From Ashinkailepas kermadecensis (taxonomy: Eukaryota; Arthropoda; Thecostraca; Neolepadidae): 64,000 nt of DNA. Each line of letters begins with the position of its first letter. Position 1 is the stretch's first letter. The translations under genes and the position numbers were made by a program. The notes beneath the pieces are model-generated. The model was not told where the DNA came from. It saw nothing but the letters and a program-made list of their open reading frames with translations, and did no database searches. The stretch lies in the NCBI GenBank assembly GCA_034440615.1, contig JAOTOM010004961.1:220001-284000 (forward strand). The letters run 5' to 3'. Positions 35,392 to 45,800 of the stretch are shown here, piece by piece.

Positions 35392-35983
35392 TGTTGGTCG
35401 ACTCCGGTGCAGGCGGCGAAGACCACTGGCGAGCGGAAGGCACGACGGGCGGTGATGCCGTCATCAGAGTTCCCCCAACCACCGGAAGCTCGTTCATCCG
35501 GAGGCCCATCCTCTGCCTGGACGCCGCCTTCACTTCCTCCTTCCGCTGCTGGTACTGCGGTCTGTCCTCGGCTGACATCCCCTGATCCTTCACCGGCATC
35601 CGGTAGCTGATGTGGAGCAGGCACTCGAAGCGCCAGATCCAGCAATGGAGGGTGCGCGGTCCATACTCCAAGTTGCTGGCGGGCAGCGCAGCGACAGCCC
35701 TGAGGCCGCGTGGCAGGCAGCGCGACGTGCTGAAGACCGAGAGACGATTGCAATTTAATAATTCGTCGGGTCGCAAATGGTCTCAACGAAATCAGACTGG
35801 GTCATGCACAAAACATGTGGATATTTGAATGGCGCATGCTTCTTTGCGTCGACTCGAGTCAAACATTGTTGATGTTCTCTACCTTTTCAGAAAATGCTTT
35901 CAAATTACTGATCTCGAGACTCCATACTGAAATTGAAAGCATAGGGTAATGAGATAGAGCGAAACTATGATGTGTGCATATCA

Positions 35984-35989
35984 GGGATG

Positions 35990-36021
<32 letters not shown>

Positions 36022-36122
36022 CCGGAGCCGGAACATTTTGCCCGGAGCCGGAGCCGGAGCCGGAGCCGCCGGGACATTTTACTCGGAGCCGGAGTCGGAG
36101 CCGGAGCCGTCAAAAGCAGGGC
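35984..36122. repeat. (GGAGCC)n complex array 1
   Basis: Blocks of GGAGCC separated by ACATTTTGCC and GCCGGGACATTTTACTC spacers. The same block and spacer order recurs at 36664-36824. Confidence 0.95.
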
Positions 36123-36663
36123 GGCTCCGACTCCGAAAGAGGCGTAAATTAAACAAAATTAGCAAACGTGAAATGAACACATTATACCTAGTATGGTATG
36201 GTATGGTATGAAAACGCATTTTTAAACGCCAAAATGTTTAAATACGAGTAACATGTAAAAATATAAAATAATGGTAGAATAACCAATAACCATATTCTAG
36301 CCTCAGTAGTCAATGCAATAGTTCCATGTTTAGTTTAGTTAAGTTCATTGTTTCCATCATCAACGGGTTGTTGTACCTTATTAGAGATGAGGTCAAACAT
36401 TACAATTTACAACAATGGTGTTCCTTGGACCGTTCACGGGATGGGGAGTGTTGTTGATTCGAGTCTCCCCTCTTCTGATTGCCCCAATACGGCACGAAGC
36501 GAGCGTCAGTTTACGAGGGCCAGTTTCCGATGCAAGATAGATACAGGGTTTATATGGGAAAGTTGCTTATAATTGTCTGAAGTTTGCGCCCCTGAGTGGT
36601 CGCGGCTAACTTTTTTTACATCTCCCCTAGCTCTTACTTAATGGATCGATCACGTTTGGGATG
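36123..36663. other. Intron 2, unique part
   Basis: Single-copy DNA between the two GGAGCC arrays; a GTATG repeat lies at about 36190-36210. Confidence 0.5.
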
Positions 36664-36665
36664 TA

Positions 36666-36700
<35 letters not shown>

Positions 36701-36824
36701 TCGCCGGAGCCGGTACATTTTGCCCGGAGCCGGAGCCGGAGCCAGAGCCGCCGGGACATTTTACTCGGAGCCGGAGTCGGAGTCGGAGCCGGGATACTTC
36801 CCCGGAGCCGGAGTCCGCATCCCT
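36664..36824. repeat. (GGAGCC)n complex array 2
   Basis: Same order as array 1: GGAGCC run, GCCGGAGCCGGTACATTTTG, GGAGCC run, GCCGGGACATTTTACTC, GGAGCC/GGAGTC run. Confidence 0.95.
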
Positions 36825-37119
36825 GGTGCATATCGATATGCCCACAATGGTGATAGCTATTAGACCATAAACCTTTTTGCTTGAACATCAACCAAACCCA
36901 ATACTGAAGACATTCAATGTACGACTTATTGGTGCGTACTTCCGGGCTGTGCGGTCGACATCAAGCAATGATTGCCTTTACGCGAATATTAAATCCGATA
37001 TCTTACAGATAGGCTAAAATCAGCCTCACATCTGGAAACAACCAACATTTTAACATAATTTGCAGACAGAAAATGTGAAGAAATACAGAAAAACCTTTCT
37101 TGAATTTGTTGAGGCTAAA

Positions 37120-37620
37120 TCGCAATTTGTCCCACTGTGCGCCGGTCAGTCCAGGTGTTCTCGAGGTCAGTGCGCCTGCTGGCAGCCCACCTGCGAGCGG
37201 CCTACACCTCGGCACGCGTCCCTGTCCATATATAGGGGGTGATGTGGGCGGGGCGGGCCGGCCTCTGCTGGCCGGCCGGTGAGTGGGGCGCGTGTTACTG
37301 CAGAACCCTGCCACCGCACACGGTCGGCAGCTGCCAGTGTCGGAGCTGGCCGACATCTCGTGACCGCCCGGCCGCCCCGTGGGCTCGGTGGGCGGCTGGC
37401 CGCGGCAGCTGTGGTTGGTGACGTGTGCAGTCGTGACGTGTGGTACCGGGTGCAGCCGTGACATGCAGTGCCGGCTGTGGAGGAAGCGGTCGACGCTGAG
37501 GTGATATCGACGCCTGTCGTGATCGACGCTGCCGGCGTCGGAGATTTCAGCGTTATCGAGAGAATAGCCGCACTGGGACCGGATCAATATGCCCGAGGTT
37601 GGTATAGCAGCCTCTGGTGT
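37120..37620. other. GC-rich, CpG-dense intronic block
   Basis: GC-rich DNA with several short open frames, for example PAVEEAVDAEVISTPVVIDA at 37471-37530. A CATGCAG acceptor-like word precedes that frame, but its phase does not fit between exons 2 and 3. It could be a CpG island, another gene's first exon or a recombined repeat. Unassigned. Confidence 0.4.
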
Positions 37621-37739
37621 GCCGTGCTGTATTCAATAGCCGCGCGGTTAGAGTTGGTTGAGGTCCAGAGCGGTCAGATTATGACCGACGACACCATTGT
37701 GTCTTGGTAAATTGTGGCGCCGCCTTCGATGGTTTAGTG

Positions 37740-38480
37740 ATGATGTCCGCGTAAGATTCACGATAGTCCGGTCACCACATACACCAGGTAGTCGCTCTGC
37801 CGGCGTGAGGTTCACGATAGTCTGATCATCTCTGGTCGCGATGATCTGGTCTGGTCACATAGACGCTAGGTAGTTAATCGTCCAGCTGTGATTACTGATT
37901 GTTAGTGGTGATCTAAGTTCAGAGAAGGTGTGGAAAAGTGGCGTAAAAGGTAACAATGAGAATGAAAGTATAGTTCAATTGTTGTGCATGTGCATTATGT
38001 AACCAAAGTTTTACCATTCTGAATTTCCTCTGGTGATATAAATCCACAGTCGTTAAAAATGCATCTCCATGCTAAAAAGGTACGTCAGTGAAACCCTAGC
38101 TTTCATTGATAATTCCGATGGAAAATCTCATCCATGGGAGGTTAAGTTCGGGGCAAATGTGTGTAGGAAAGTCCTATATTGGCACGCGAAAGTCTAGCAA
38201 CCTCGTCGTTCGCGATAACTCCAGTCACGAAAGCACCAGTTATTCTAGCTGCGCTGTATTTGTACTGCAGCACTCGCACGTTCACACGAGACAGACAGAC
38301 GGAGTACAGAACGTTCTCCTCGGAAGGTAAGCCGTGATACTGCCTTTCCTATGCATTTAGAAGCCGAATTTAGTTGGGAAGCGCGCACGCACGGAGCGCA
38401 CAAGCACAGATGCACCCGCTTTGAGAAACCAAGCCCGACTCTCGCGGCCGCACGGCCGCTAGTCACTTCTGGAGACCCCC
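37740..38480. other. Intron 2, unique part
   Basis: Single-copy DNA; nothing recognised. Confidence 0.5.
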
Positions 38481-38486
38481 AGCCAC

Positions 38487-38523
38487 TGATTGGCCTATCA
38501 GCCAGAACCGCCCCTTGACGTCA
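38487..38523. promoter_or_regulatory. Promoter-like cluster: ATTGG, CCGCCCC, TGACGTCA
   Basis: Within 37 bp there is an inverted CCAAT box (ATTGG), a GC-box-like CCGCCCC and a perfect palindromic cAMP-response-type site TGACGTCA (38516-38523). The cluster is read directly; a promoter role is inferred, and no convincing first exon follows. Confidence 0.35.
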
Positions 38524-39061
38524 CATCCAGCATCTAGAAGCTTCTACGGAAGTGGCTTGGCCTTTAGTGAAGGGTACTATGTGATATTTACGGTACCCTA
38601 TTTTACAGTTACTATTACGGGATACTTTTACAATCGGAAGACTTACGGGATTATACCAATTACGGTTATGGGACAGCCAAACGTAAAACTTTATGTGAAC
38701 TGGGTGTGGTACCGGCGGCACAGTATTGAGGTCACATCTCTGGCGCCGGGATGACTACCGGAGAGGGGAGGGAAGGTGCAAAGGCCAGTGAACGGCCCCG
38801 TTGGAGCGGCGGCTGCTTACGTCGGCATCCAGACAGGCGGACGCCGTCTAAGTGCCTGAGACTTGTCGCGCCATGAACGGAGGGGGTTGGGGCTGAATTT
38901 ATGGGATAAAGATGCTCACAAACTAACTCTCCTACATGTGCATAGTGTCGTGCCTCACGTGGAGAGTTCGAAAAACGGAGACAATCTTAAATTGCCTTTT
39001 CATCCATATATTCCACGTCCATGCTTGTCTACACATCTGTCTCAGACCAGTGTGCAAGGCT
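38524..39061. other. Intron 2, unique part
   Basis: Single-copy DNA, no gene recognised. Confidence 0.5.
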
Positions 39062-40016
39062 GCAGATACTGTCCATGTCGCAGGGCGGCTGGCGAATTAT
39101 GCAGCTACAGCTACCGACCATGTCGCAGGGTGGCTGGTGAATTATGTGGCTACAGCTACCGTCCATGTCGCAGGGTGGCTGGTGAATTATGTGGCTACAG
39201 CTACCGACCATGTCGCAGGGTGGCTGGTGAATTATGTGGCTACAGCTACCGACCATGTCGCAGGGTGGCTGGTGAATTATGTGGCTACAGCTACCGACCA
39301 TGTCGCAGGGTGGTTGGTGAATTATGTGGCTACAGCTACCGACCATGTCGCAGGGTGGCTGGTGAATTATGTGGCTACAGCTACCGACCATGTCGCAGGG
39401 TGGATGGTGAATTATGTGGCTACAGCTACCGACCATGTCGCAGGGTGGCTGGTGAATTATTTATGTGGCTACAGCTACCGACCATGTCGCAGGGTGGCTG
39501 GTGAATTATGTGGCTACAGCTACCGACCATGTCGCAGGGTGGCTGGTAAATTATTTATGTGGCTACAGCTACCGACCATGTCGCAGGGTGGCTGGTTAAT
39601 TATGTGGCTACAGCTACCGACCATGTCGCAGGGTGGCTGGTGAATTATTTATGTGGCTACAGCTACCGACCATGTCGCAGGGTGGCTGGTGAATTATGTG
39701 GCTACAGCTACCGACCATGTCGCAGGGTGGCTGGTTAATTATGTGGCTACAGCTACCGACCATGTCGCAGGGTGGCTGGTGAATTATTTATGTGGCTGCA
39801 GCTACCGTCCATGTCGCAGGGTAGCTGGTGAATTATGTGGCTACAGCTACCGTCCATGTCGCAGGGTAGCTGGTGAATTATGTGGCTACAGCTGCCTTCC
39901 ATGTCGCAGGGTAGCTGGTGAATTATGCAGCTACAGCTACCGACCATGTCGCAGGGTGGCTGGTGAATTATGTGGCTACAGCTACCGACCATGTTGCAGG
40001 GTGGCTGACGAATTAT
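39062..40016. repeat. 45-bp minisatellite, about 20 copies
   Basis: Units of GTGGCTACAGCTACCGACCA plus TGTCGCAGGGTGGCTGGTGAATTAT. Several units carry an extra TTAT (49 bp). Because 45 is a multiple of three, open frames persist on both strands and are not genes. Confidence 0.97.
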
Positions 40017-40285
40017 GCGTGCGACGCCAGTTCGTTTGTTGCACGGTGGTGCACCAAGTTAAACAAATTAAGCAGCCCGATGCTGTTTTAGCGTGACCTT
40101 TAGACCGCTCCCGTTTCCTAAAATAGCCCAGCCTGCGTCCGCGACAAAGACTACGGCAGAAAAACGCTGCAATACAAGTTATGGACGCAAATGATCAAAC
40201 ACTGGTCGAAGCGCCACTGAGCCCAAATAGCAAACAGACATAGACTTTTGAGCGGTAAGCCATGCTAGAGGTAACGTGATTTCTT

Positions 40286-40670
40286 GCACTCTACAGCATT
40301 AGGCCTTTTCACAACATCATAGTGTCTTTTTATCGATAGTATAAAAGTTAGTATAAAGTTTCACAACATCATGGTTACTTTTTATCGAGAGTAGGCCTTT
40401 TCACAACATCGTAGTCTCTTTTTCTCGACAGTAGGCCTTTTCACAACATTGTGGTTTCTTTCTCGCGGCAGTAGGCTTTTTCGCAACATCGTGGTTTATT
40501 TTTATCCACAGTAAGCCTTTTCAAACATCGTGGTTTCTTTTTCTCGACATCACGCCTTTTCGCAACATCTTGGCTTCTTTCTTTCGACAGAGGCCTTTTC
40601 ACATCATGGTTTGTTTTTCTCGACAGTTGGCCTTTTTACAACATCGTGGTTTCTTTTTCCCGCAGGTTTT
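40286..40670. repeat. About 39-bp degenerate minisatellite, 9 copies
   Basis: Units of AGGCCTTTTCACAACATCGT plus GGTTTCTTTTTCTCGACAGT with indels. Confidence 0.93.
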
Positions 40671-41379
40671 TTTCAACAACGCTCACCGCATCTTGCAAAT
40701 GCGACGTGAATAACGGCCGCGATGAGGCCTGTTCCTGAGCGAGGCAGCCTCAGATGTGGTCTCACTAAATTCACTGACACAGTGCACAACTATCTACATG
40801 TAATAACCGTACCTGAAAACGTGCTGGATAATGTTCTGGACGAGCAGGATGCAATGCCAGACAATATTTCAGAACAATTTGACGGGCTCAGACTGGTGTA
40901 AAGACATAAGGAACAACTGGCAATATCATGAGTCATGGGAACAAGAAGGAATTCGGTGGCTCATGCACATCGGCCGGACTGACGACGTCCTACTGCAGTT
41001 TATAAACAACAACACAGAAATGAGAATTCGACGTCAAACACGTGCCGAAAATAACGCCAGGGTCTTCGACATGGAGCTCCTCACACGGCTAACATATTGT
41101 CCTTTTTTCTTTTTCTTTTTTCATTGCTAACATATTGTCCTTGCAAAAGAGCATGCATGGTGTTAGCATCGAAGTGAAAGACGAATGCTATGGTGCAGCC
41201 TGTTGGGGGTCAACTGATTTATCTTAACCTGGCATGAGTTGTTGTGATGGACAAGTCTATTCTCGAAACTCGAATGAATTCTCATTTAATCCTAGCGAGC
41301 GCAATGCAGACAATCTTCACGGCGTGTGTAAATATACCCCCTATGTCGACTGGCAATGTATGCAAATTATCATGTCTCC
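40671..41379. other. Intron 2, unique part
   Basis: One open frame of 99 codons (40831-41130) has no recognised domain. A duplicated CTAACATATTGTCCTT word flanks a T-rich insert at 41089-41142. Confidence 0.45.
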
Positions 41380-41530
41380 ACTATCGGTCCCAGGCCAGTG
41401 AACCTTATGCAGATTACCAGGTCTCCACCGCCGGTCCCAGGTCAGTGAACCTTATGCACATTACCAGATCTCCACTACCGGACCCAGGCCAGTGAACCTT
41501 ATGCAGATTACCAGGTCTCCACTGCCGGCC
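41380..41530. repeat. About 47-bp minisatellite, 3 copies
   Basis: Units of CAGTGAACCTTATGCAGATT plus ACCAGGTCTCCACTRCCGGTCCCAGG. Confidence 0.93.
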
Positions 41531-41720
41531 CCTCATCCTCCTGGATGATGTCTGATTTAGCTGCCTTGCTGAAGTTGGTCGACTCACCGTGCGCATTGCT
41601 TACCTAGGATGCTCTGCATCTGCTCTGCTCAACAACATACACCAGCGTCGCATTTCCTTACCGCTGTTCCCTGGCGACCCCACCCATTGCCGACTGATCT
41701 CTGTATGGCTCGCCTTACAG

Positions 41721-41880
41721 AAACTCCACACCGAAGTGTCGACGGAGACAACGCGCTCCAACAAGCGCCAGCTGACCCCGCCGCCCGCCGCCGGCTCGGG
41801 AGCCATGGGTGAACTGGACGAGCTGCTGCACGACCTGGGTCAGGCGCGCTACACTGGAGACACTTTCGCCGGCCGCAAAG
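41721..41880 (+). CDS. PXN: Paxillin-like gene, exon 3 (second LD motif)
   Basis: The acceptor is CTCGCCTTACAG (AG ends 41720). Phase-0 entry matches all three exon 2 donors. It encodes KLHTEVSTETTRSNKRQ, LTPPPAAGSGAMGELDELLH and DLGQARYTGDTFAGRK plus one base, ending at CAAAG|GTCAGT (GT at 41881). LDELLHDL fits the LDxLLxxL consensus and resembles paxillin LD2 (ELDRLLLEL) or LD4 (ELDELMASL). Its position after LD1 favours LD2. A tyrosine (ARYTGD) and a basic patch (RSNKR) flank it. Codon use is GC-rich like exons 1 and 2, unlike the surrounding intron. Confidence 0.72.
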
Positions 41881-43329
41881 GTCAGTGGGTCGTCACGGCT
41901 GACCGGAGCCCCTGACCCGCCACGACCGCCTGTCGTGACCATTCGCTGGACGCATTGGTTTGCTTTCTCGCGGACAAGTGCCACGTGTACACATATAGAG
42001 CGCACGGAAATAATGGCCGAGCATATGGCTGCATGTTCACTTCGCATCTGGCCCGCTGTTCATTTCGTCGGCCTGCTTACAAAGCCGGCCACACAGCCAA
42101 CCAAGTGCACTTTCTCCCGCGCATGCGAATGCGCCACACAAAGATCACTTCCGCTGAAAAGGTGGAAGGCAGACAGTTCAATTCCACAATGAGCCACCAG
42201 CGTAGCTCCTCATGCTTATTATCGAAACTTCTGAGTAGCTTTGGGCTGCGAAGCGCCTACACGATGACATCACGCTGGCTCAACTACTGGCGTGGCACTG
42301 ATGACATCGAACACGATGCTGAATGTGACGCAGAGTCATAGGCGTAGGAACAGGGGGGCCAGGGGGGCATGGCCCACCCACTTTTCAAAGTGGAAGCCCG
42401 ACAATAGTAGCTGCCCCCCCCCCACACACACACACTTTTGAGACATTTGAATTTCCTAAAATGCAGCATGCACACATTTGAATAAGCGCAAAACTTCCTT
42501 GAAATCCTTAACTAGGTAAAAGCTGCACATGTCACGTCGTAGCATTTCATTTTTAAATCATACCCACTTGGACATGACCTTACAACAACGCAACTAATTC
42601 AGGAGTTGCGGAACTACAGGAACTAATACATCTGTTTTGCAGCAGATGTATGGATATTCACACCTTATATCATGTTATGAAAAGACTATAAAGCAAATAA
42701 TGTGCCAGCCAGTACCAAAATGCAGTCGTACTAGAGTTTCACGGTGGTTCTTTGACTGTTAACATATTTAACATCGATTTAATTAATATTGCCTACAGTA
42801 GAAAATGATAAAGGCTGAAGGCAGTAACGTAACACAACCAAGGTAAGACATACAATTCGCAAGTGCAAGTTCCTTGCCTTGATAATACATTGCCATGTAT
42901 TGTATATGGTCTTGGTCCTAGCTGCCATGCACTTCAACATGTACAGGTATGATTATTGAAGCATACTAATTACTGCCACGATACATCTATTGCGTGACTG
43001 TAGTATGGGATAAAACGTTAAAATTTCAACATTTCAATGGAATTTCACAGTTGGACACAGCACACAGATATCCAACCTTTGGAGAGAGATGTCTGGGTAT
43101 TATCGGTGCTGGCATCCAACATAGCAAAATACTTATTTCCACCATTCATTATGGTTGCATAGATGCAATGATGAAGTGCATACCTTATTATATCAACTTC
43201 AAGTGCGAGAACGCCTCTCAGAATCTCAGAATCCCCGAGAGGATTAGGCGCTCGTGCTGCGACCTGACAAAGTTACATGAGGAGTGATATGAAGAGTGAT
43301 GGTGTGACGAGTGACGAGTGATGCTTGTC
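41881..43329. other. Start of intron 3, unique
   Basis: Single-copy intronic DNA. A GGCGTAGGAACAGGGGGGCC head with poly-C lies at 42340-42430 (see findings). Confidence 0.5.
43262..43326. repeat. GAGTGATGTGACGA short repeats
   Basis: Irregular GAGTGA/GACGAG repeats. Confidence 0.8.
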
Positions 43330-43540
43330 ATGCGACCCGAGAAGGCCATGACAAGTATGTCAACTGACCCGAGTGGATCTTCAGCTAGGTAACTGCGTAG
43401 TGGCATTGACAGCACGTTAAACATGGAATTCAAATTATGTCGTTCAACAGAAATGGTTCGGTCAGATGGTGGGCTCATGGTATACGTAAAAATATCTGCA
43501 AAGCAAAGACTCTGATCCCAGAACCTATTCAATTAAGCCA
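43330..43540 (+). mobile_element. Truncated copy of the 12.6-kb SINE
   Basis: GTGGCATTGACAGCACGTTAAAC followed by a similar stretch ending GTCGTTCAAC matches the body of the SINE at 12.6 kb (GCATTGACGGCACGTTAAAC ... GCCGTTGAAC). The tRNA-like head is missing or unrecognisable. Confidence 0.6.
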
Positions 43541-43797
43541 TTTGGGTTACGAATACTAAAACACCGAACTACAACGGAGACTACTATCAAGGCTTTTCAT
43601 CATCCACTAATGTGTACGTCCAGGCTGAGATTTAAGAACCCCGAAGATAATGGGATGAATTTAGGCCAATTGCAGGGTATGTACTTCTGAACACTACTTA
43701 TGGTGCAAGCAGTTAAATGGGCATAGGAAAGTTGATTTTGTGCGATGTATTCCATAGATGTCATTATTAGGCTATAAAATCATTGCGGAATGCGCAG

Positions 43798-45800
43798 TGG
43801 TGTACCGAAGGGGGCATTGGAGCAGCCCCCCCCCCCCCGAGAGGTTGTGGGCCCTCAATAATCGCGCCGGTGTTCGGAAAAATAGCGCCAGGCTCACTAA
43901 GAATCCTGGTGTCCTCCAACAATCGTACCGGGGCCCGTACAAATCACTTTGGGAGCCCCTGAAAATCATGCTGGGAGCCTCACAAATTCGCGCCTGGGCC
44001 CAGAAAATGAAGCTGGGGGCCAAAAAAGTTGTGCAAGGGTTCTTGAAAATCACAACGGGGACCCAAAAAGGTTGGGCCGGGGACCCTGAAAATCACGTTG
44101 AGCCTGAAGGTACCAAAAAGTCACGCCCGGGCCCCTGGAAATCACGCTATGGGTTCGACAGGTCCCACCTGGGCCCCAAAAGTCTCATCGGGAGCACCCA
44201 ATAAATGAAGCAGGAGGCAACGAAAAAAACAGCCCGGTGATGGAATACCACTCTGGGGTCCCAGCAATCGCTCCAACAGGAACCATAAAATGTTGGGCCC
44301 CCAAAGACGTGTCGAGGCCACTAAAACTCGCGATAGGCCTCCCAACAAATGACAACAGGATCAAAAATCGCACTTAGATCCAAAAACGTCGCGCCGCTTC
44401 CCTTAGAAATCACACCAGGGGCCCAAAAAGCCGCGCCACAAGTAGCAGCTGGTTTCCAAAAAATCAATTCCTACCTGAAATGTCATTCTGCGGCCACAAA
44501 CCTTTCGTCCAAGACCCTAAAAACGCGTCGTGCACGGGAAATGAAGCGCGTTGGAGCACCGAAAAAAATGCACCTCGAGCCCGAAGAATCGTAACGGGGT
44601 CCAAAAATATCGCACAGGAGGTTTACCAAAAATAGATGTCGACCGGAAACAAAATCACGTAGGTAATCAGTCGAGTTGACCCCATAAATTCGCGTCTGGG
44701 CACCCAGAATTAGCGGTTATAAATAAATACAGTGGGCAACAAAAAACTTGCACCGGGCCCGAAAATTTGCGCCGGGAACACCAAAATCGCGCTGGGGCCT
44801 TGATAAGTACAACGCGCCCCGCGAACCAGCGCCAAGCCCCCAAATATCGCGCTTGGGGCCCAGAATTTCTGTCGGTAGGCTTATAAATTCTGGTCAGGTC
44901 ATACAAAATTATCCTCGGGGCTCCCAAAAATTGTCGTCGATAGCCCCAAGTAAGCACAGCCTGGCCACAAAATCGCATCGGGACTCGACAAGAATGAAGC
45001 CGGAGCCCTCCAAAATTAGGAGAGATTCCCAAAAATAAATGTCCGAGCCAGGAAATTCGCTCCTTAGCCCAAACATACCACCAGATGCCTTACCAAATAG
45101 CATATGGCACCGAAGAACGCACCGGGGCTATACAAAATGGCGGCGGGATAGAATAAAAATGTCGCCGGGGCCCGAAAAATCGGGGCGTGGCTCGAACTTT
45201 ACATAATTCAGAACATGTCACCAAAAATTGTGCCGAGCCCAGAAAACTAGCGTCGGATCCCCCGGTACCCCGCGCCTGGGCCTGAAAAGTTGCGACGGGA
45301 CCTCGAGAAATTATAACGGAGCCCCCACTATCGTGCTGGAGTCGCACAAATATGAGCGAGGAACCCCAAGTAAACACAGCGGGACCCTAAGAGCACAATT
45401 GGAGGACGAAAATGTACCGGGCCCTCCAAGGCGTACCGAGTCCGGCAAAATGCGGCAGGGCCTCAAAACATGCGTTGCACCTCTAAATATACACACCGGG
45501 AGCAAAAACACACACACACACACACACAATGGGGGCCCTCAAAGCACACAGGGACCTTGATACCGCATGGGGGCCTCAAAAACAGGCTGGGGCCCTCAAA
45601 AATCGACATGGTCCAAGATAAGGAACAAAAAGACCGGGCATTAAATAAACACTTCGGTGTCTGCGAAAACGCGCCGATACCTAAACAAATATCGTCGATG
45701 CACAAATAGCAACAAAACTCTTTAAAAAAGCCGGGGTCGCAAAAATTTGCCGGGCGCCTAACAAAAATTGGCTGGAGCCCTGAAACACATCCGTAGACAA
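43798..45800. repeat. Highly diverged about 30-bp GC/poly-A satellite, array 2
   Basis: It starts with GTGGTGTACCGAAGGGGGC and a poly-C run (43829-43839), then about 65 irregular units on the pattern GGGGCCC(C)AAAAATCGCGCCG. A small (AC)n lies at 45509-45528. It is the same repeat type and head motif as 9480-10050. Short open frames throughout are accidental. Confidence 0.85.

Larger units (their letters stand above)
34295..35790 (-). pseudogene. Minus-strand transposon-type ORF with embedded minisatellites
   Basis: Read on minus from about 35790: WRFECLLHISYRMPVKDQG, ASRQRMGLRMNELP, then (frame change near 35480) GWGNSDDGITARRAFRSP and TGVDQQLMDVYIILQAIS. After the 35-bp array it continues FCQRTAERYVALYEWYPMSP, HRLLAHSTEVAES, CILPIGMMSEEATESANKRI, HTRNDSRLHTMSDMFGYLM and VASDPC, followed by TGA. 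From memory, the order DGNTARRFF, WYPM, HKIL.HG, LPIG..SEEA.EA.NK and SR....DVF..L..SSDP marks an uncharacterised multicopy family in invertebrate genomes that I take as transposon-encoded. An 81-bp array encoding LALLAEPQLPAADET lies beyond the stop. Frameshift, stop and repeat expansion make the copy inactive. No enzymatic role is assigned. Confidence 0.72.

Noticed and set aside
37468..37710. Open frame with PAVEEAVDAEVISTPVVIDA
   Set aside because: The phase does not fit between exon 2 (phase 0) and exon 3 (phase 0). No domain.
38516..38560. Heat-shock element suggested by AGAAGCTTCTACGGAA
   Set aside because: Two pentamers fit but the third is offset by one base, so it does not meet the alternating 5-bp pattern.
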